Translations under genes and position numbers: made by a program
The notes under the pieces: model-generated
Database searches by the model: none
What the model was told of the DNA's origin: nothing
Seen by the model: the letters and a program-made list of their open reading frames with translations, nothing else
Shown: one piece after another, positions 32,455 to 41,196 of the stretch
How the letters are laid out: the number at the start of each line of letters is the position of its first letter
Numbering within the stretch: position 1 is the first letter of the stretch
Source: Caryophanales bacterium
GTDB lineage: Bacteria; Bacillota_I; Bacilli_A; RFN20; CAG-288
Length of the DNA stretch: 50,294 bases
Assembly: GCA_021621525.1 (NCBI GenBank)
Contig: JAJVUU010000004.1
Span: forward strand, 1 to 50,294
Direction of reading: 5' to 3'

Positions 32455-33903
32455 TTACATTGCCAACTTTGCCGTGTTCTCAGCTTCCTTGAACTGTCTG
32501 TCGATGAGAGAATCGACATCGGCATCTTTGCTTATGAACACCTGGGTCAGAATTCCGCCGACGACCTCCCTGGCCTTGGCAGAGCCGGAGAAACATGGCG
32601 TATTGAAGTATTTTCCGTTGATATCCTCATAGACGACCTTGGCAACCGTCGGGCGGATATCGACCTCTTCGTCAGCAGCGCTGGCAAGATAATCGGAATA
32701 CATAGTTGTCGTATAGGCGCTCTTCCTGACAGGAGAATAGCCGTTGGAACCATTGACACAGAGCTCGGCATTGACCTCTGCACCCGTAAGATATTTGAGG
32801 AACTTATAGGAATAGAGAGCTTTTCTTCCATCTGGATCATTACTCTTGAGAACCGTTGCCGTAACACCCTGTGTGACATATAACGGATTGTCATTGTCAT
32901 AAGGAACCGGAGCGACGCCGACACGGAAAGCTTCTCCGGTCGGGACATTGTATCCTGATCCTCCGGTAGAACCGACAGTGAAGATGCACTGTTCGTTCTT
33001 GAATGCATTGGAAGCATATTCTCCGGTCATGCCCTTGGTCTTGAGAAGTCCTTCGTCGACATAGCCTTTGAGTTTCTTGACCATGGCCTTGGCCTTGTCA
33101 TTGTTGAAGAGCACCTGGCCTTTTCCGTCACTGTCGACGGAAAGGAAATCAATCTTGTTCTGATAGCATTTGGAGATGAAGAGATTGGAATCGGAATCAT
33201 AGATGAAGGGGACCTTGTCAAAAGAAAGCTTCGGCTTGATGAACTTGCAGAAATCCATCAACTTGTCAAAGGAGATGTCAGAGAAGTATTGCTCAATCTG
33301 GGCAGAAGTCTTCAGGCTAGGATCATACTGCATGGCAAGAGGCTCGACGGTGTTCTTGTTGTAGAAGAGGACTTCGCTGGATTTCATCAATGGCAGCGAA
33401 TAGACGCCCTTTCTTCCATAGCACTGGCCTTCCTGATAGAAGACATCGACAAAATCAGAGGCAGGGCCATCCCCAAGGTATTCCTCCTTGCCGAATCCAT
33501 ACTCTTCTGAATCGATATACCGGGAAAGATCGACGACATACTTCCCATAGTCCCTCCCTTCCGCCTTCAGATAGGAAGCAACATGGTCAGGATAGGCAAC
33601 GGAAAGATTCGGATAGTTGCCTGTCGGGAAACCTTTGTTGATTTTGTCTAGGATATCATCATATCCACCCTGATAGGTCATGTTGATCTGGACATCGACA
33701 CCTTCTTTTTCTTTGACCAAAGCGGTAAAGTCATCAGCAGCGCTTTTGATGGCATCCGTGATTTCCTTGCCGAATGTATGCCAGAATTCGATTTGGACAG
33801 GGCCGGTAGAGGCACTGTTGCCTGAAGAAGCTGAATTGCAGGAGAAAAGCCCACCCAAAAGTGCTAAGACAGACAGGAGTGACAGGAATTTTGTTTTCTT
33901 CAT
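32455..33903 (-). CDS. ABC transporter solute-binding lipoprotein (family 1 type), copy 1
   Basis: A 482-residue lipoprotein, Cys22 after LFS. It has the family 1 extracellular-binding fold: VQIEFWHTFG strand at the mature N-terminus, YPNLSVAYPDHVASYL, SLPLMKSSEVLFYNKN, TVGSTGGSGYNVP, and a C-terminal helical lobe. It is a clear paralogue of the next gene upstream (33946-35469): both carry YPD(H)VAxY, an EGQ...Y(S)(V/L)P segment and FxVGSTGG at the same positions. The annotation 'sugar-binding' would follow from the family, but the operon contents argue for another ligand. Confidence 0.92.
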   Translation of the reverse strand: MKKTKFLSLLSVLALLGGLFSCNSASSGNSASTGPVQIEFWHTFGKEITDAIKSAADDFTALVKEKEGVDVQINMTYQGGYDDILDKINKGFPTGNYPNLSVAYPDHVASYLKAEGRDYGKYVVDLSRYIDSEEYGFGKEEYLGDGPASDFVDVFYQEGQCYGRKGVYSLPLMKSSEVLFYNKNTVEPLAMQYDPSLKTSAQIEQYFSDISFDKLMDFCKFIKPKLSFDKVPFIYDSDSNLFISKCYQNKIDFLSVDSDGKGQVLFNNDKAKAMVKKLKGYVDEGLLKTKGMTGEYASNAFKNEQCIFTVGSTGGSGYNVPTGEAFRVGVAPVPYDNDNPLYVTQGVTATVLKSNDPDGRKALYSYKFLKYLTGAEVNAELCVNGSNGYSPVRKSAYTTTMYSDYLASAADEEVDIRPTVAKVVYEDINGKYFNTPCFSGSAKAREVVGGILTQVFISKDADVDSLIDRQFKEAENTAKLAM

Positions 33904-33945
33904 GGATTTACCTTCTTTCTTCCCAATCGGATGGGCTGTCAGATT

Positions 33946-35469
33946 TTATTTGCCAGCAGCAAGCTTGCTCTGGTTATAGGCGTTTTCGATGGCCGTCTTG
34001 ATGGCTTCGACACTGGAAGGCTGCTTGTTGGCATTCTTGGTCAATGCAGTCGTGATGACACCGCCAACCTGTGTTCTGGCCGTGGAAGAACCGACGAAGG
34101 CAGGTGAGACATACAAGGAATTGAGAACCTTCTCCTTGCCAGAATATTCCATATTGAGGGCAGCGAGACGGTCAAGAGTCTTGTCACCCTTGAGAGAAGT
34201 ATCAGAAGCATCCTGATATTCATCGGATTCGACAGAAGACTTGCGGATACCCATATAGCCGGAGTTGACGGCCCAGTCAAGGGCATTGTCTTTGTTGGTG
34301 ATAGTCTTGTAAAGAAGCCAGGAAGCAAGCTTTCTGTTCTCATCGTTATGGTCAAGGATGGCGAGGGACGGACCCTGGTTGATGGTATAGAGAGAATTTC
34401 CTTCAGCATGCGGAATCGGAGCAACACCGACGTTCATCGGATTGGTGGTATCGAACTGATACTTGAATCCACCGGTGGAACCGACGGAGAAGAGAGTATT
34501 CTGCTTGTTGAAATAGGCGTTGGTGTAGTTGTTTCCGGCAGAACCCTTGGAGATGATATAACCCTTCTGGGCATATTCGCTCCAATTGCTGAGGAGAGTA
34601 GCCATCTTTTCCTTGTTTTCGCCTTCTCCGAAATCGAAGACACCCTTTCCTTCATTGCTGACGGAAGTATAGGGAATGCCATACTGCTTGGCCAAGGTGA
34701 TGAAAAGGTTGTCATCGGAGTCATAGGCAAAGACTGCATGATAATCCTGGTCTTCCTTGAGGATCTTCTTGTTGTCAGGAAGCTGGTCATTCAGAGAGAT
34801 GATGGCAGGGCAAAGCTTTCCGAAGAGTTCTTCCCAGGTCAGGTTCTCGATATAGGCCTTGTTTAACGGTTTTCCGCCATTGATACTTGCATCGACCGTG
34901 GAAAGGTTAAGACCGATGAGGACATCCTCGTTATAATACATGGCCTCAGTGGATTTGCAATACGGGACGGAATAGGTTCCCTCAACGGTGTATTCCTGAC
35001 CTTCGGTGATGAAGGCCTGATAGATATCCTGCTTATCTTCGTCAGTCCATCCATAGGTCTTGTTGTCAATATAGGAATCAAGCTTGACAGCCTTTCCATA
35101 GTTGATGTACTCAGCGACATGATCAGGATAGCACTGGACGATATCCGGATAGTTGTCGGCGCTGAAGCCCTTGACGACGGCTTCCTTGAGCTCGTTGTAA
35201 CCCATACCGGTCTGGATGACGTTATTGACCTTGACTTTCGGTTCAAGTTTCTGGAACTCGTCGATATAGTTTTGTAACTGAGCCTGGTTGTTCTTACCAG
35301 TGATGGACCAAAGGGTGATTTCAGTCGGGGTATCGATCTGAGGGACATACTCCGTGCTCTGAGAGGTGCTGTCCTCCTTGGTAGCGGAAGAAGTCGTACC
35401 CGAAGTGCCTTGGCAACCAACCAAACCTGCAAGAATAGGAAGCATCAAGAAAGCAACGTTCTTTTTCAT
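33946..35469 (-). CDS. ABC transporter solute-binding lipoprotein (family 1 type), copy 2
   Basis: A 507-residue lipoprotein, lipobox LVGC (Cys19). Mature N-terminus TEITLWSITGKNNQAQLQNY, then YPDIVQCYPDHVAEYI, GTYSVPYCKSTEAMYYNED, TLFSVGSTGGFKYQF and FVGSSTARTQVGGVI. It is the paralogue of the 32455-33903 protein. SD AAAGGAGGT lies within the loop of an eight-base inverted repeat (35473-35508) in the 67-base gap after the permease gene, which may adjust its expression. Binding proteins are usually needed in excess over permeases. Confidence 0.92.
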   Translation of the reverse strand: MKKNVAFLMLPILAGLVGCQGTSGTTSSATKEDSTSQSTEYVPQIDTPTEITLWSITGKNNQAQLQNYIDEFQKLEPKVKVNNVIQTGMGYNELKEAVVKGFSADNYPDIVQCYPDHVAEYINYGKAVKLDSYIDNKTYGWTDEDKQDIYQAFITEGQEYTVEGTYSVPYCKSTEAMYYNEDVLIGLNLSTVDASINGGKPLNKAYIENLTWEELFGKLCPAIISLNDQLPDNKKILKEDQDYHAVFAYDSDDNLFITLAKQYGIPYTSVSNEGKGVFDFGEGENKEKMATLLSNWSEYAQKGYIISKGSAGNNYTNAYFNKQNTLFSVGSTGGFKYQFDTTNPMNVGVAPIPHAEGNSLYTINQGPSLAILDHNDENRKLASWLLYKTITNKDNALDWAVNSGYMGIRKSSVESDEYQDASDTSLKGDKTLDRLAALNMEYSGKEKVLNSLYVSPAFVGSSTARTQVGGVITTALTKNANKQPSSVEAIKTAIENAYNQSKLAAGK

Positions 35470-35472
35470 AAT

Positions 35473-35508
35473 TATCTAAAACCTCCTTTGAATATTTATG
35501 TTTAGATA
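35473..35508. repeat. Inverted repeat framing the SD of a solute-binding gene
   Basis: TATCTAAA (35473-35480) and TTTAGATA (35501-35508) are perfect eight-base arms. In the transcript the SD AAAGGAGGT would be displayed in the loop. The stem is AT-only apart from one pair, so it is weak. It may stabilise or process the mRNA between permease and binding-protein genes. Confidence 0.4.
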
Positions 35509-35536
35509 TATGTCTTTTGAAAACAATCGGATTCGT

Positions 35537-36502
35537 CTAGCCTTTGATACCGGCTCTTCCGACACCGCGCATGATGTATTTGCGGAAGACAACGAAGAGA
35601 AGGAACAAAGGAACGGTGACAAGGACGGTAGCAGCCATCTGGTAGCCATAGCTGGTGATACCCGTATCGGAATCTGTGAAGGTCGAGCCTCTCAGACCAT
35701 TGGATATCAAGCGATAGCTTGGGTCATTGGTGACAAGGTTCGGCCAGACATAGGAGTTCCAGGTTCCCATGAACTTCAGGATGGTGATGGAGATGAGAGT
35801 AGGCATGACAAGCGGGACGACGACTTTCCAGAGGAACGACCAATCAGACTTTCCATCTACCTTGCTGGAAAGATAGAGCTCATTCGGAATCTGTTTGATG
35901 TTCTGCCTGAGAAGGTAGATATAGAAGACGGAAATCCAGAATGGGACGATCATGGCAGCATAGGCTTCAAGCCTTGTCTGACCCGTACCGATCCAACCGA
36001 AGGAAGCTACCGTGATATAGTTGGAGATGACCATCATCTCGCCTGGAATCATCATGGTGGTGAGGAAGATCATGAACAGGGCTTCCCTGCCCTTGAATTT
36101 CAATCTTCCAAAGGCATAGCCGGCAAAAATAGTCGTAATCAACGTACCTAATGTGGAAACGGCGGCAACGACAATGGTATTGAGCATGTATTCCCCGAAA
36201 TCGAAGTACTGGAAGACATACACATAGTTGGACCACATGACGATGTTCGGATAGAACGTCTGGGTCGGCTGAATGACTTCATTGTTGCTCTTAAGCGACG
36301 TGATGAGCATCCAGTAGAACGGGAAGATCATGAACAGGGCAAGAGCGATGATGACGATATAGAGGATGACAGTCGAGGCAACGTTGGTAACCTTCTGTCT
36401 TCTTTGGATGGTTTCGACGGTCTTACCGCTTTCCTCGAGGGAAAGAACGATATGGTCATTGACCGGAACCTTGGAGAAATCAATATATTGTTTCTTTTCC
36501 AT
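35537..36502 (-). CDS. ABC transporter permease, MalG type
   Basis: A 321-residue inner-membrane permease with an N-terminal cytoplasmic stretch of about 40 residues and six TMs: MFPFYWMLITSLK region, ATTIFAGYAFGRL, FMIFLTTMMIPGEMMVISNY, and others. The EAA loop is NELYLSSKVDGKSDWSFLWK followed by VVPL. The family C-terminus is close to the usual form. SD AAGGAG is eight bases before ATG. It pairs with the MalF-type permease 16 bases upstream. Confidence 0.95.
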   Translation of the reverse strand: MEKKQYIDFSKVPVNDHIVLSLEESGKTVETIQRRQKVTNVASTVILYIVIIALALFMIFPFYWMLITSLKSNNEVIQPTQTFYPNIVMWSNYVYVFQYFDFGEYMLNTIVVAAVSTLGTLITTIFAGYAFGRLKFKGREALFMIFLTTMMIPGEMMVISNYITVASFGWIGTGQTRLEAYAAMIVPFWISVFYIYLLRQNIKQIPNELYLSSKVDGKSDWSFLWKVVVPLVMPTLISITILKFMGTWNSYVWPNLVTNDPSYRLISNGLRGSTFTDSDTGITSYGYQMAATVLVTVPLFLLFVVFRKYIMRGVGRAGIKG

Positions 36503-36518
36503 ATCTCATTCTCCTTGT

Positions 36519-37592
36519 TTAATAGTAGACTCTCTTCTTGCTGACCAGGAACTGCAATCCTGTGAAGACGAGGATGACGACGAAGAGGAAGACGGCAGCG
36601 GCGGCGGCAAGGGAAGTCTGCGTCGAAAGATAATCATAGACATAGTAGACGATGGTATACATGTTGTAGGAACCATTGCTGGTACCAGGACCATTGAAGA
36701 GACCGACGATGGAAGTATATTCCTTGAAGGCTCCGATGAAGCTGGTGACGACGATGTAGAGAATCTGCGGGGACATGAGCGGAACCGTAATCTTCCAAAG
36801 AATCTTCTGGGAACCGGCACCATCGATCTTGGCAGCATTGTAATACTGCTTGTCGATGCCCTGCAAACCGGAGAGGAAGATGAGAATCTTGAACGGAAGA
36901 GAGGACCAGATGATATAGACGCAGAGCGGAACGAAGGCATTGAGCCTTGTCGCACCATAGATCCAGTTCGTATCCAGATGGAAGATATAGTTGAAGACAC
37001 CGTTCTTGTCGAAGATGACGGAGAAAACCATACCGATGGCAATGGCGTTGGTGACATAGGGAAGGAAGAAGACCGTCTGAAGGAATTTCTTGAAGAAAGG
37101 AAGCTGGTTCAAAGCGACGGAGATAAGAAGAGCAAACAATGTCGACAGTGGAACCGTGATGATGACGATGAGGAACGTGTTGGGAATCGCATATTGGACG
37201 AAATTGACTTCCCTTCCTCCGTTGGCGGTCGTCGTAAGGCCGAAGATGACACCGAAATTGTTCAAGGTGACACCATCAAACGATCCATCGATGTAAGAAT
37301 AATTATCAAGGAAGGAGATGAAGATGGTGTTGATCAAAGGATAAAGAAGAAAGACGACCAAGAGGATGAGAACCGGGGCAAGATATAACCAAGCTTTCCA
37401 GTTGTTTTTGGCGGCGACATCCTCGACGCCGGTGATTTTATACGCTTTTGCGTTTGCTTTCGGGGCAGAGACAAGCCTCACGATGACGTTTTTGTCTTCA
37501 TCGACGCCTTCTTGATAATTCGGGCGTTCTTCAAAGAAGTCATTCGTCGCAGTAAAGCTCTTCTGCTCTCTCAATTCATTTGGAGCAGACAT
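36519..37592 (-). CDS. ABC transporter permease, MalF type
   Basis: A 357-residue permease with a cytoplasmic N-terminus of about 60 residues, then TMs starting with AWLYLAPVLILLVVFLLYPLI and an EAA loop YYNAAKIDGAGSQKILWK followed by ITVPL. In family 1 transporters MalF- and MalG-type subunits form the channel heterodimer. SD AAAGGA is eight bases before ATG. The gene is two bases from the ATPase gene. Confidence 0.95.
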   Translation of the reverse strand: MSAPNELREQKSFTATNDFFEERPNYQEGVDEDKNVIVRLVSAPKANAKAYKITGVEDVAAKNNWKAWLYLAPVLILLVVFLLYPLINTIFISFLDNYSYIDGSFDGVTLNNFGVIFGLTTTANGGREVNFVQYAIPNTFLIVIITVPLSTLFALLISVALNQLPFFKKFLQTVFFLPYVTNAIAIGMVFSVIFDKNGVFNYIFHLDTNWIYGATRLNAFVPLCVYIIWSSLPFKILIFLSGLQGIDKQYYNAAKIDGAGSQKILWKITVPLMSPQILYIVVTSFIGAFKEYTSIVGLFNGPGTSNGSYNMYTIVYYVYDYLSTQTSLAAAAAVFLFVVILVFTGLQFLVSKKRVYY

Positions 37593-37594
37593 GT

Positions 37595-39526
37595 CTATTG
37601 TCCTTTCTTTTCTTCATCAAGATAGATACGCTGTTCATTTTCATGGTCGAAGAGGAAAAATTTGTTCTTCTTCAGTCCAAGGCGGATTTCATCCATGGAA
37701 ACCTTCTCATCGGAAGAGATGATGAATTTGAAGGTCGGCTTGGTGCAGTTCTCGTTCCTGGCAACCACGAAGAGGTCTCTTCCGAGGACCTGGATCTGTT
37801 CGACCTTGCAGGTGAATCCGAGTTCTTCCTCGGCAATATTGGCAATCATGCCTTCCGGACGGATGGCAACATAGACCTTCTGATCCTTGACATCGGTATC
37901 TGTATGATAGACAGGTTCGTTTCCGATATAGACCATCTTGTTCTCAATTCTTCCCTCGAAGACGTTGATCGGAGGCGTTCCAAGGAATTGGGCGACAAAG
38001 AGGTTGGCAGGGGAATTGTAGACGTTCTGAGGATTGTCAATCTGCTGTTCCTCGCCAAGCTTCATGACGACGATCTTGTCGGAAATGGACATGGCCTCTT
38101 CCTGATCATGGGTGACAAAGACCGTGGTGATGCCAGTCGTCTGCTGAATCCTTCTGATTTCTTCCCTGGTCTGAAGCCTCAGGCGGGCATCCAAGTTGGA
38201 AAGAGGTTCATCAAGAAGCAACATCTTAGGCTTCTTGACCAAGGCTCTGGCGATGGCAACACGCTGCTGCTGACCGCCGGAAAGCTGACTTGGCTTTCTT
38301 TCGAGATATTCTTCGACTTGGACAAGCTTGGCTGTCTCATAGACGATTTCCTGGCGTTCAGCCTTGGTGAGCTTTCGATGCGTGATGGCTGTAGTCGTCG
38401 TATTCTCGATTTGACTCAGGCCAAGGTCCTTGGTGAGAGCAGAAAGGGCAGTCTCAATCTTATCCTTGGTAGACTTGGTGATGATGAGGAAGATCTTCAG
38501 CTGGTCTTTTTCATAATACAGCTTGAGATCGGAGAAAGTCAGGTTGAAAGACTTCAACGTCTTGCGGATATGGCTGGTGAATTCCTTGTTTTCGACATGG
38601 GTGACAGCAAGGGTGGAGGTAGTAAAGGTCACCTGGTTCTGGAATTCCTCTTCCATCGTCTTCCTATCGACGCTTCTGAGGTTCTTGACCCTGGCAATGA
38701 GTTCAAAGCCGGTCTTGGTCTTGATGATAGTGCTTGCTTCGCAATGGCCGTATTTTTCCGCGACACTACGGATCTTGGTGATGTCCTGGTCCATGCTGGT
38801 CTTCGGATCGAAATCACCAGGAAGCTTGCCGGTGAAGTTGACGTCACATCTTTCGAGTTCGGAAACGTTGGTGATCATGGCACGGATCTTGCAGTCAAAG
38901 AGAGCTTCGCTGGTCTGTGTCTTGTCTTCCGTGAAGGAAGTATATTCGATGACCTTCTTAACATTGCCAAGGAAGAGATTCTTGACGTCTTCGGAAACAT
39001 TGAAGAGTTCAGCTTTCAGGCTGAGTTCGTTTCCAGAAAGTGTATTCGTCAAGGAATAGCTCTTCTTGGAAAGACCGATTTTCTTAGCCAAAGAATCCAG
39101 GGAAAGCATGATTCCTTCGACATCATCGTTTTCCTTCATGGTATAGCTGAAGCTGAGTCTGAAATCAAAGAAGGTGACGAGTGGAACCTCGACCTTCAGA
39201 TTGGTGAGAGGGAATTCGATATTCTTGTAGATCGTCATATGCGGATAGAGAGCATAGTTCTGGAAGACCAGTCCGATACCTCTCTTTTCCGGAGGAAGAT
39301 TGGTCACTTCCTGATCACCGAACCAAACTTCTCCGCTGGTCGGTTTGAGAAGACCGGAAATCATGTAAAGCGTCGTCGACTTTCCGCATCCGCTTGGGCC
39401 TAGAAGGCCGACAAGCTGGCCATCCGGGACTTCAAAATCGAGATTGTTGACAGCAATCGTGTCACGGATGTTCTTCTTTGGGTTTCCAGGGAAGATTTTC
39501 GTCAGGTTTTTCAGTTTGATTTCCAT
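37595..39526 (-). CDS. ABC transporter ATPase (MsmK/UgpC/MalK type) with a ~270-residue insertion
   Basis: A 643-residue ATPase where about 360-370 is normal. Walker A GPSGCGKST (43-51), Q-loop Gln89 in VFQNYALYPHMTIYKNIEFPL, signature LSGGQQQR (415-422), Walker B MLLLDEP (435-441), switch His473 and a TOBE-type C-terminal domain (about 515-640) are all present. Between the Q-loop region and the signature, residues about 114-383 are extra. This is a mixed alpha/beta segment without membrane helices, ending at ITHRKLTKAERQEIV where the normal sequence resumes. The reading frame and codon use stay normal across it, so it is not a frameshift. From memory, UgpC/MsmK-like ATPases of mycoplasmas are similarly oversized (about 580-590 residues). 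SD TAGGAG is nine bases before ATG. Confidence 0.94.
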   Translation of the reverse strand: MEIKLKNLTKIFPGNPKKNIRDTIAVNNLDFEVPDGQLVGLLGPSGCGKSTTLYMISGLLKPTSGEVWFGDQEVTNLPPEKRGIGLVFQNYALYPHMTIYKNIEFPLTNLKVEVPLVTFFDFRLSFSYTMKENDDVEGIMLSLDSLAKKIGLSKKSYSLTNTLSGNELSLKAELFNVSEDVKNLFLGNVKKVIEYTSFTEDKTQTSEALFDCKIRAMITNVSELERCDVNFTGKLPGDFDPKTSMDQDITKIRSVAEKYGHCEASTIIKTKTGFELIARVKNLRSVDRKTMEEEFQNQVTFTTSTLAVTHVENKEFTSHIRKTLKSFNLTFSDLKLYYEKDQLKIFLIITKSTKDKIETALSALTKDLGLSQIENTTTTAITHRKLTKAERQEIVYETAKLVQVEEYLERKPSQLSGGQQQRVAIARALVKKPKMLLLDEPLSNLDARLRLQTREEIRRIQQTTGITTVFVTHDQEEAMSISDKIVVMKLGEEQQIDNPQNVYNSPANLFVAQFLGTPPINVFEGRIENKMVYIGNEPVYHTDTDVKDQKVYVAIRPEGMIANIAEEELGFTCKVEQIQVLGRDLFVVARNENCTKPTFKFIISSDEKVSMDEIRLGLKKNKFFLFDHENEQRIYLDEEKKGQ

Positions 39527-39538
39527 ACCAGGTTACTC

Positions 39539-41038
39539 CTATTTGGTTCCGTCGTTGTCAATCGAATCATCCAGATTCAGTTTTTCGGCTTCTTTCCTTG
39601 CCTTGTGGTCCTTTATAAAGGTGATAAGGTATTTCACAAAGTAGCCTACAAAGAAGATGAGAAGAATCCAGGTAACGACGATGAAGTTGTCAAGGGGATT
39701 GAACGTCGTCAGGCTGTTGTTGAAGATTCCGCCTCTGAATACGACGAAGAGAATCGCAAGAAGCAAATCAAGGCCACCGAAATAGGCGATGCCGGCCGTC
39801 TTGAAGAAGCGTTTCGGATCGACTCTTCTGAATTCGTCGTTGCGATATTTCTTCTTCTGGTACATGTATAGGCCATAGATTCCACCGGCAACCAAGACAA
39901 GGTAAATCACGGAAGCAAGAACGGCAAAGAGAACGATATTGAGGTTCCCCATTTTCTGGATGCTTCCCTGTTCAACCTTGAAACTGAGGCATCCGATACG
40001 GGAAGACAGAGCCGTATTCGGCTTGATTTTCTTGGTGCCATCCGTCAAGACATTGTAGATAGACATGGTGAAGCTGAGGTTGCATAGAGAGAAGTTCTTA
40101 AGCCCGCCAAGGTCCACATCCTTGAGAAGATAAGTAAATCTGTTGCTTCCCTTGGCAAGCGTCTGCTTGGACGTGATGGAATCATCCTTGACTGCTCTTT
40201 TGAGGATTGTTCCATCTTCATATTCAAGGTAGAAGTAAGAGCTCAATACGTTGGAAAACTCAGCAACGATTTCTGCCTTCCCGGAATCAAGATCCTTCTT
40301 GTTGTTTTCATAATAGGACTTCTTGTTGGTCTTATAGAGTTCTTCCGTGTTGTTGTCAAGCACGACATCGAAGGAAGCATACCCGCCGAAAGCTCCGACG
40401 CTCTTCAAATCAGCGGTGACATAATCATCGAATTCGATGTTCTTGACGTTGCGTGAGAACGTGAAGGAAGAAATCTTATATGCTTTCTCCTTGTTCAGCG
40501 CCCCGGCGTTGTCACAACCGAAAATATTGAAAAGCTTAAGGCTTTTCATATCAAAGGTCTCGTTTTCGGAAAAGATGAAATCAAAATTGAAGCGAAGATC
40601 GGTCTTGCCGATGTTCGGTCCGAATCCGTCATAGACATTGGTCGTGGAGGTGCATTCGATTCTTTCGTTGACGATTCTTGTCTTTTTCGTGGTATTGTCA
40701 GTGAGCTTGTACTGGGCAATCAAAGGATAATACTCATCCTTCTCCCTGTCTCCGTTATATCCGAACATATAGCTTTCGCCGGAGTCCGATTTGAAATAAA
40801 TCTGAAGAGACTGAGACCTGCTGGTCTTGCCTGCCTGCTTGACCTCGGCAGTAAAATAAGCATCTTCATCCGTGATTTCAACAGCCTTGACTTCCGTGCT
40901 AGGAAGACTTTCCTGTTTGATGGCGGAAAGAGAACGCTTTGGCTGAACCGACGGAGCAGTGACATTTCGGCAGACGACAGAGGAAAGAACGGCGACAAGA
41001 CTTAAAGACAGCATCGACAAGAACTTTCTGAGTTTCAT
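39539..41038 (-). CDS. Signal-peptide membrane protein, first gene of the nuclease-ABC operon
   Basis: A 499-residue protein with an N-terminal signal peptide (about 1-23; the SSVVC end is not a clean lipobox). A large extracytoplasmic beta-rich domain of about 340 residues follows, then three C-terminal TMs (about 368-392, 423-440, 455-478) and a charged tail. I know no family for it. It is the promoter-proximal gene, 12 bases before the ATPase gene, so it probably belongs to the same machine, perhaps as an accessory or receptor. SD AAAGGA is nine bases before ATG. Confidence 0.85.
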   Translation of the reverse strand: MKLRKFLSMLSLSLVAVLSSVVCRNVTAPSVQPKRSLSAIKQESLPSTEVKAVEITDEDAYFTAEVKQAGKTSRSQSLQIYFKSDSGESYMFGYNGDREKDEYYPLIAQYKLTDNTTKKTRIVNERIECTSTTNVYDGFGPNIGKTDLRFNFDFIFSENETFDMKSLKLFNIFGCDNAGALNKEKAYKISSFTFSRNVKNIEFDDYVTADLKSVGAFGGYASFDVVLDNNTEELYKTNKKSYYENNKKDLDSGKAEIVAEFSNVLSSYFYLEYEDGTILKRAVKDDSITSKQTLAKGSNRFTYLLKDVDLGGLKNFSLCNLSFTMSIYNVLTDGTKKIKPNTALSSRIGCLSFKVEQGSIQKMGNLNIVLFAVLASVIYLVLVAGGIYGLYMYQKKKYRNDEFRRVDPKRFFKTAGIAYFGGLDLLLAILFVVFRGGIFNNSLTTFNPLDNFIVVTWILLIFFVGYFVKYLITFIKDHKARKEAEKLNLDDSIDNDGTK

Positions 41039-41093
41039 CCTGTATAATCCTTTTCTTATGACTGATCAGCCCGGAAACATAAATTGTCCCTTT

Positions 41094-41121
41094 ATTTTAC
41101 CATACAGACATACCTTTTCAA
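41094..41121 (-). promoter_or_regulatory. Promoter of the nuclease-ABC operon, with cre-like sequence upstream
   Basis: -35 TTGAAA (41116-41121), 16 bases, and an extended -10 TGGTAAAAT (TAAAAT at 41094-41099) on the minus strand. Four bases upstream of the -35, TGAAAGCAGTATTA (41126-41139, minus strand) matches the cre consensus at 12 of 14, but with a mismatch in the central CG, so CcpA control is only possible. Confidence 0.7.
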
Positions 41122-41196
41122 ATTTTAATACTGCTTTCAGGAAAAATTTGACAAGAAAATTACAATAAAGTAACGATTCCGCCTAAACTGTAAGGT

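Noticed and set aside
37580..39403. A 607-codon plus-strand frame opposite the ABC ATPase, including its insert
   Set aside because: It is antisense to a gene with intact ABC motifs at both ends and an SD. I considered whether the insert might be a separate gene on the other strand, but the ATPase frame crosses it cleanly and the antisense product has no domain.
32455..39526. A plain maltose/glycerol-phosphate ABC importer
   Set aside because: The family assignment fits, but no glycosidase, kinase or sugar regulator is in the operon, while a nuclease and OB-like lipoproteins are. I therefore do not assign a sugar substrate.
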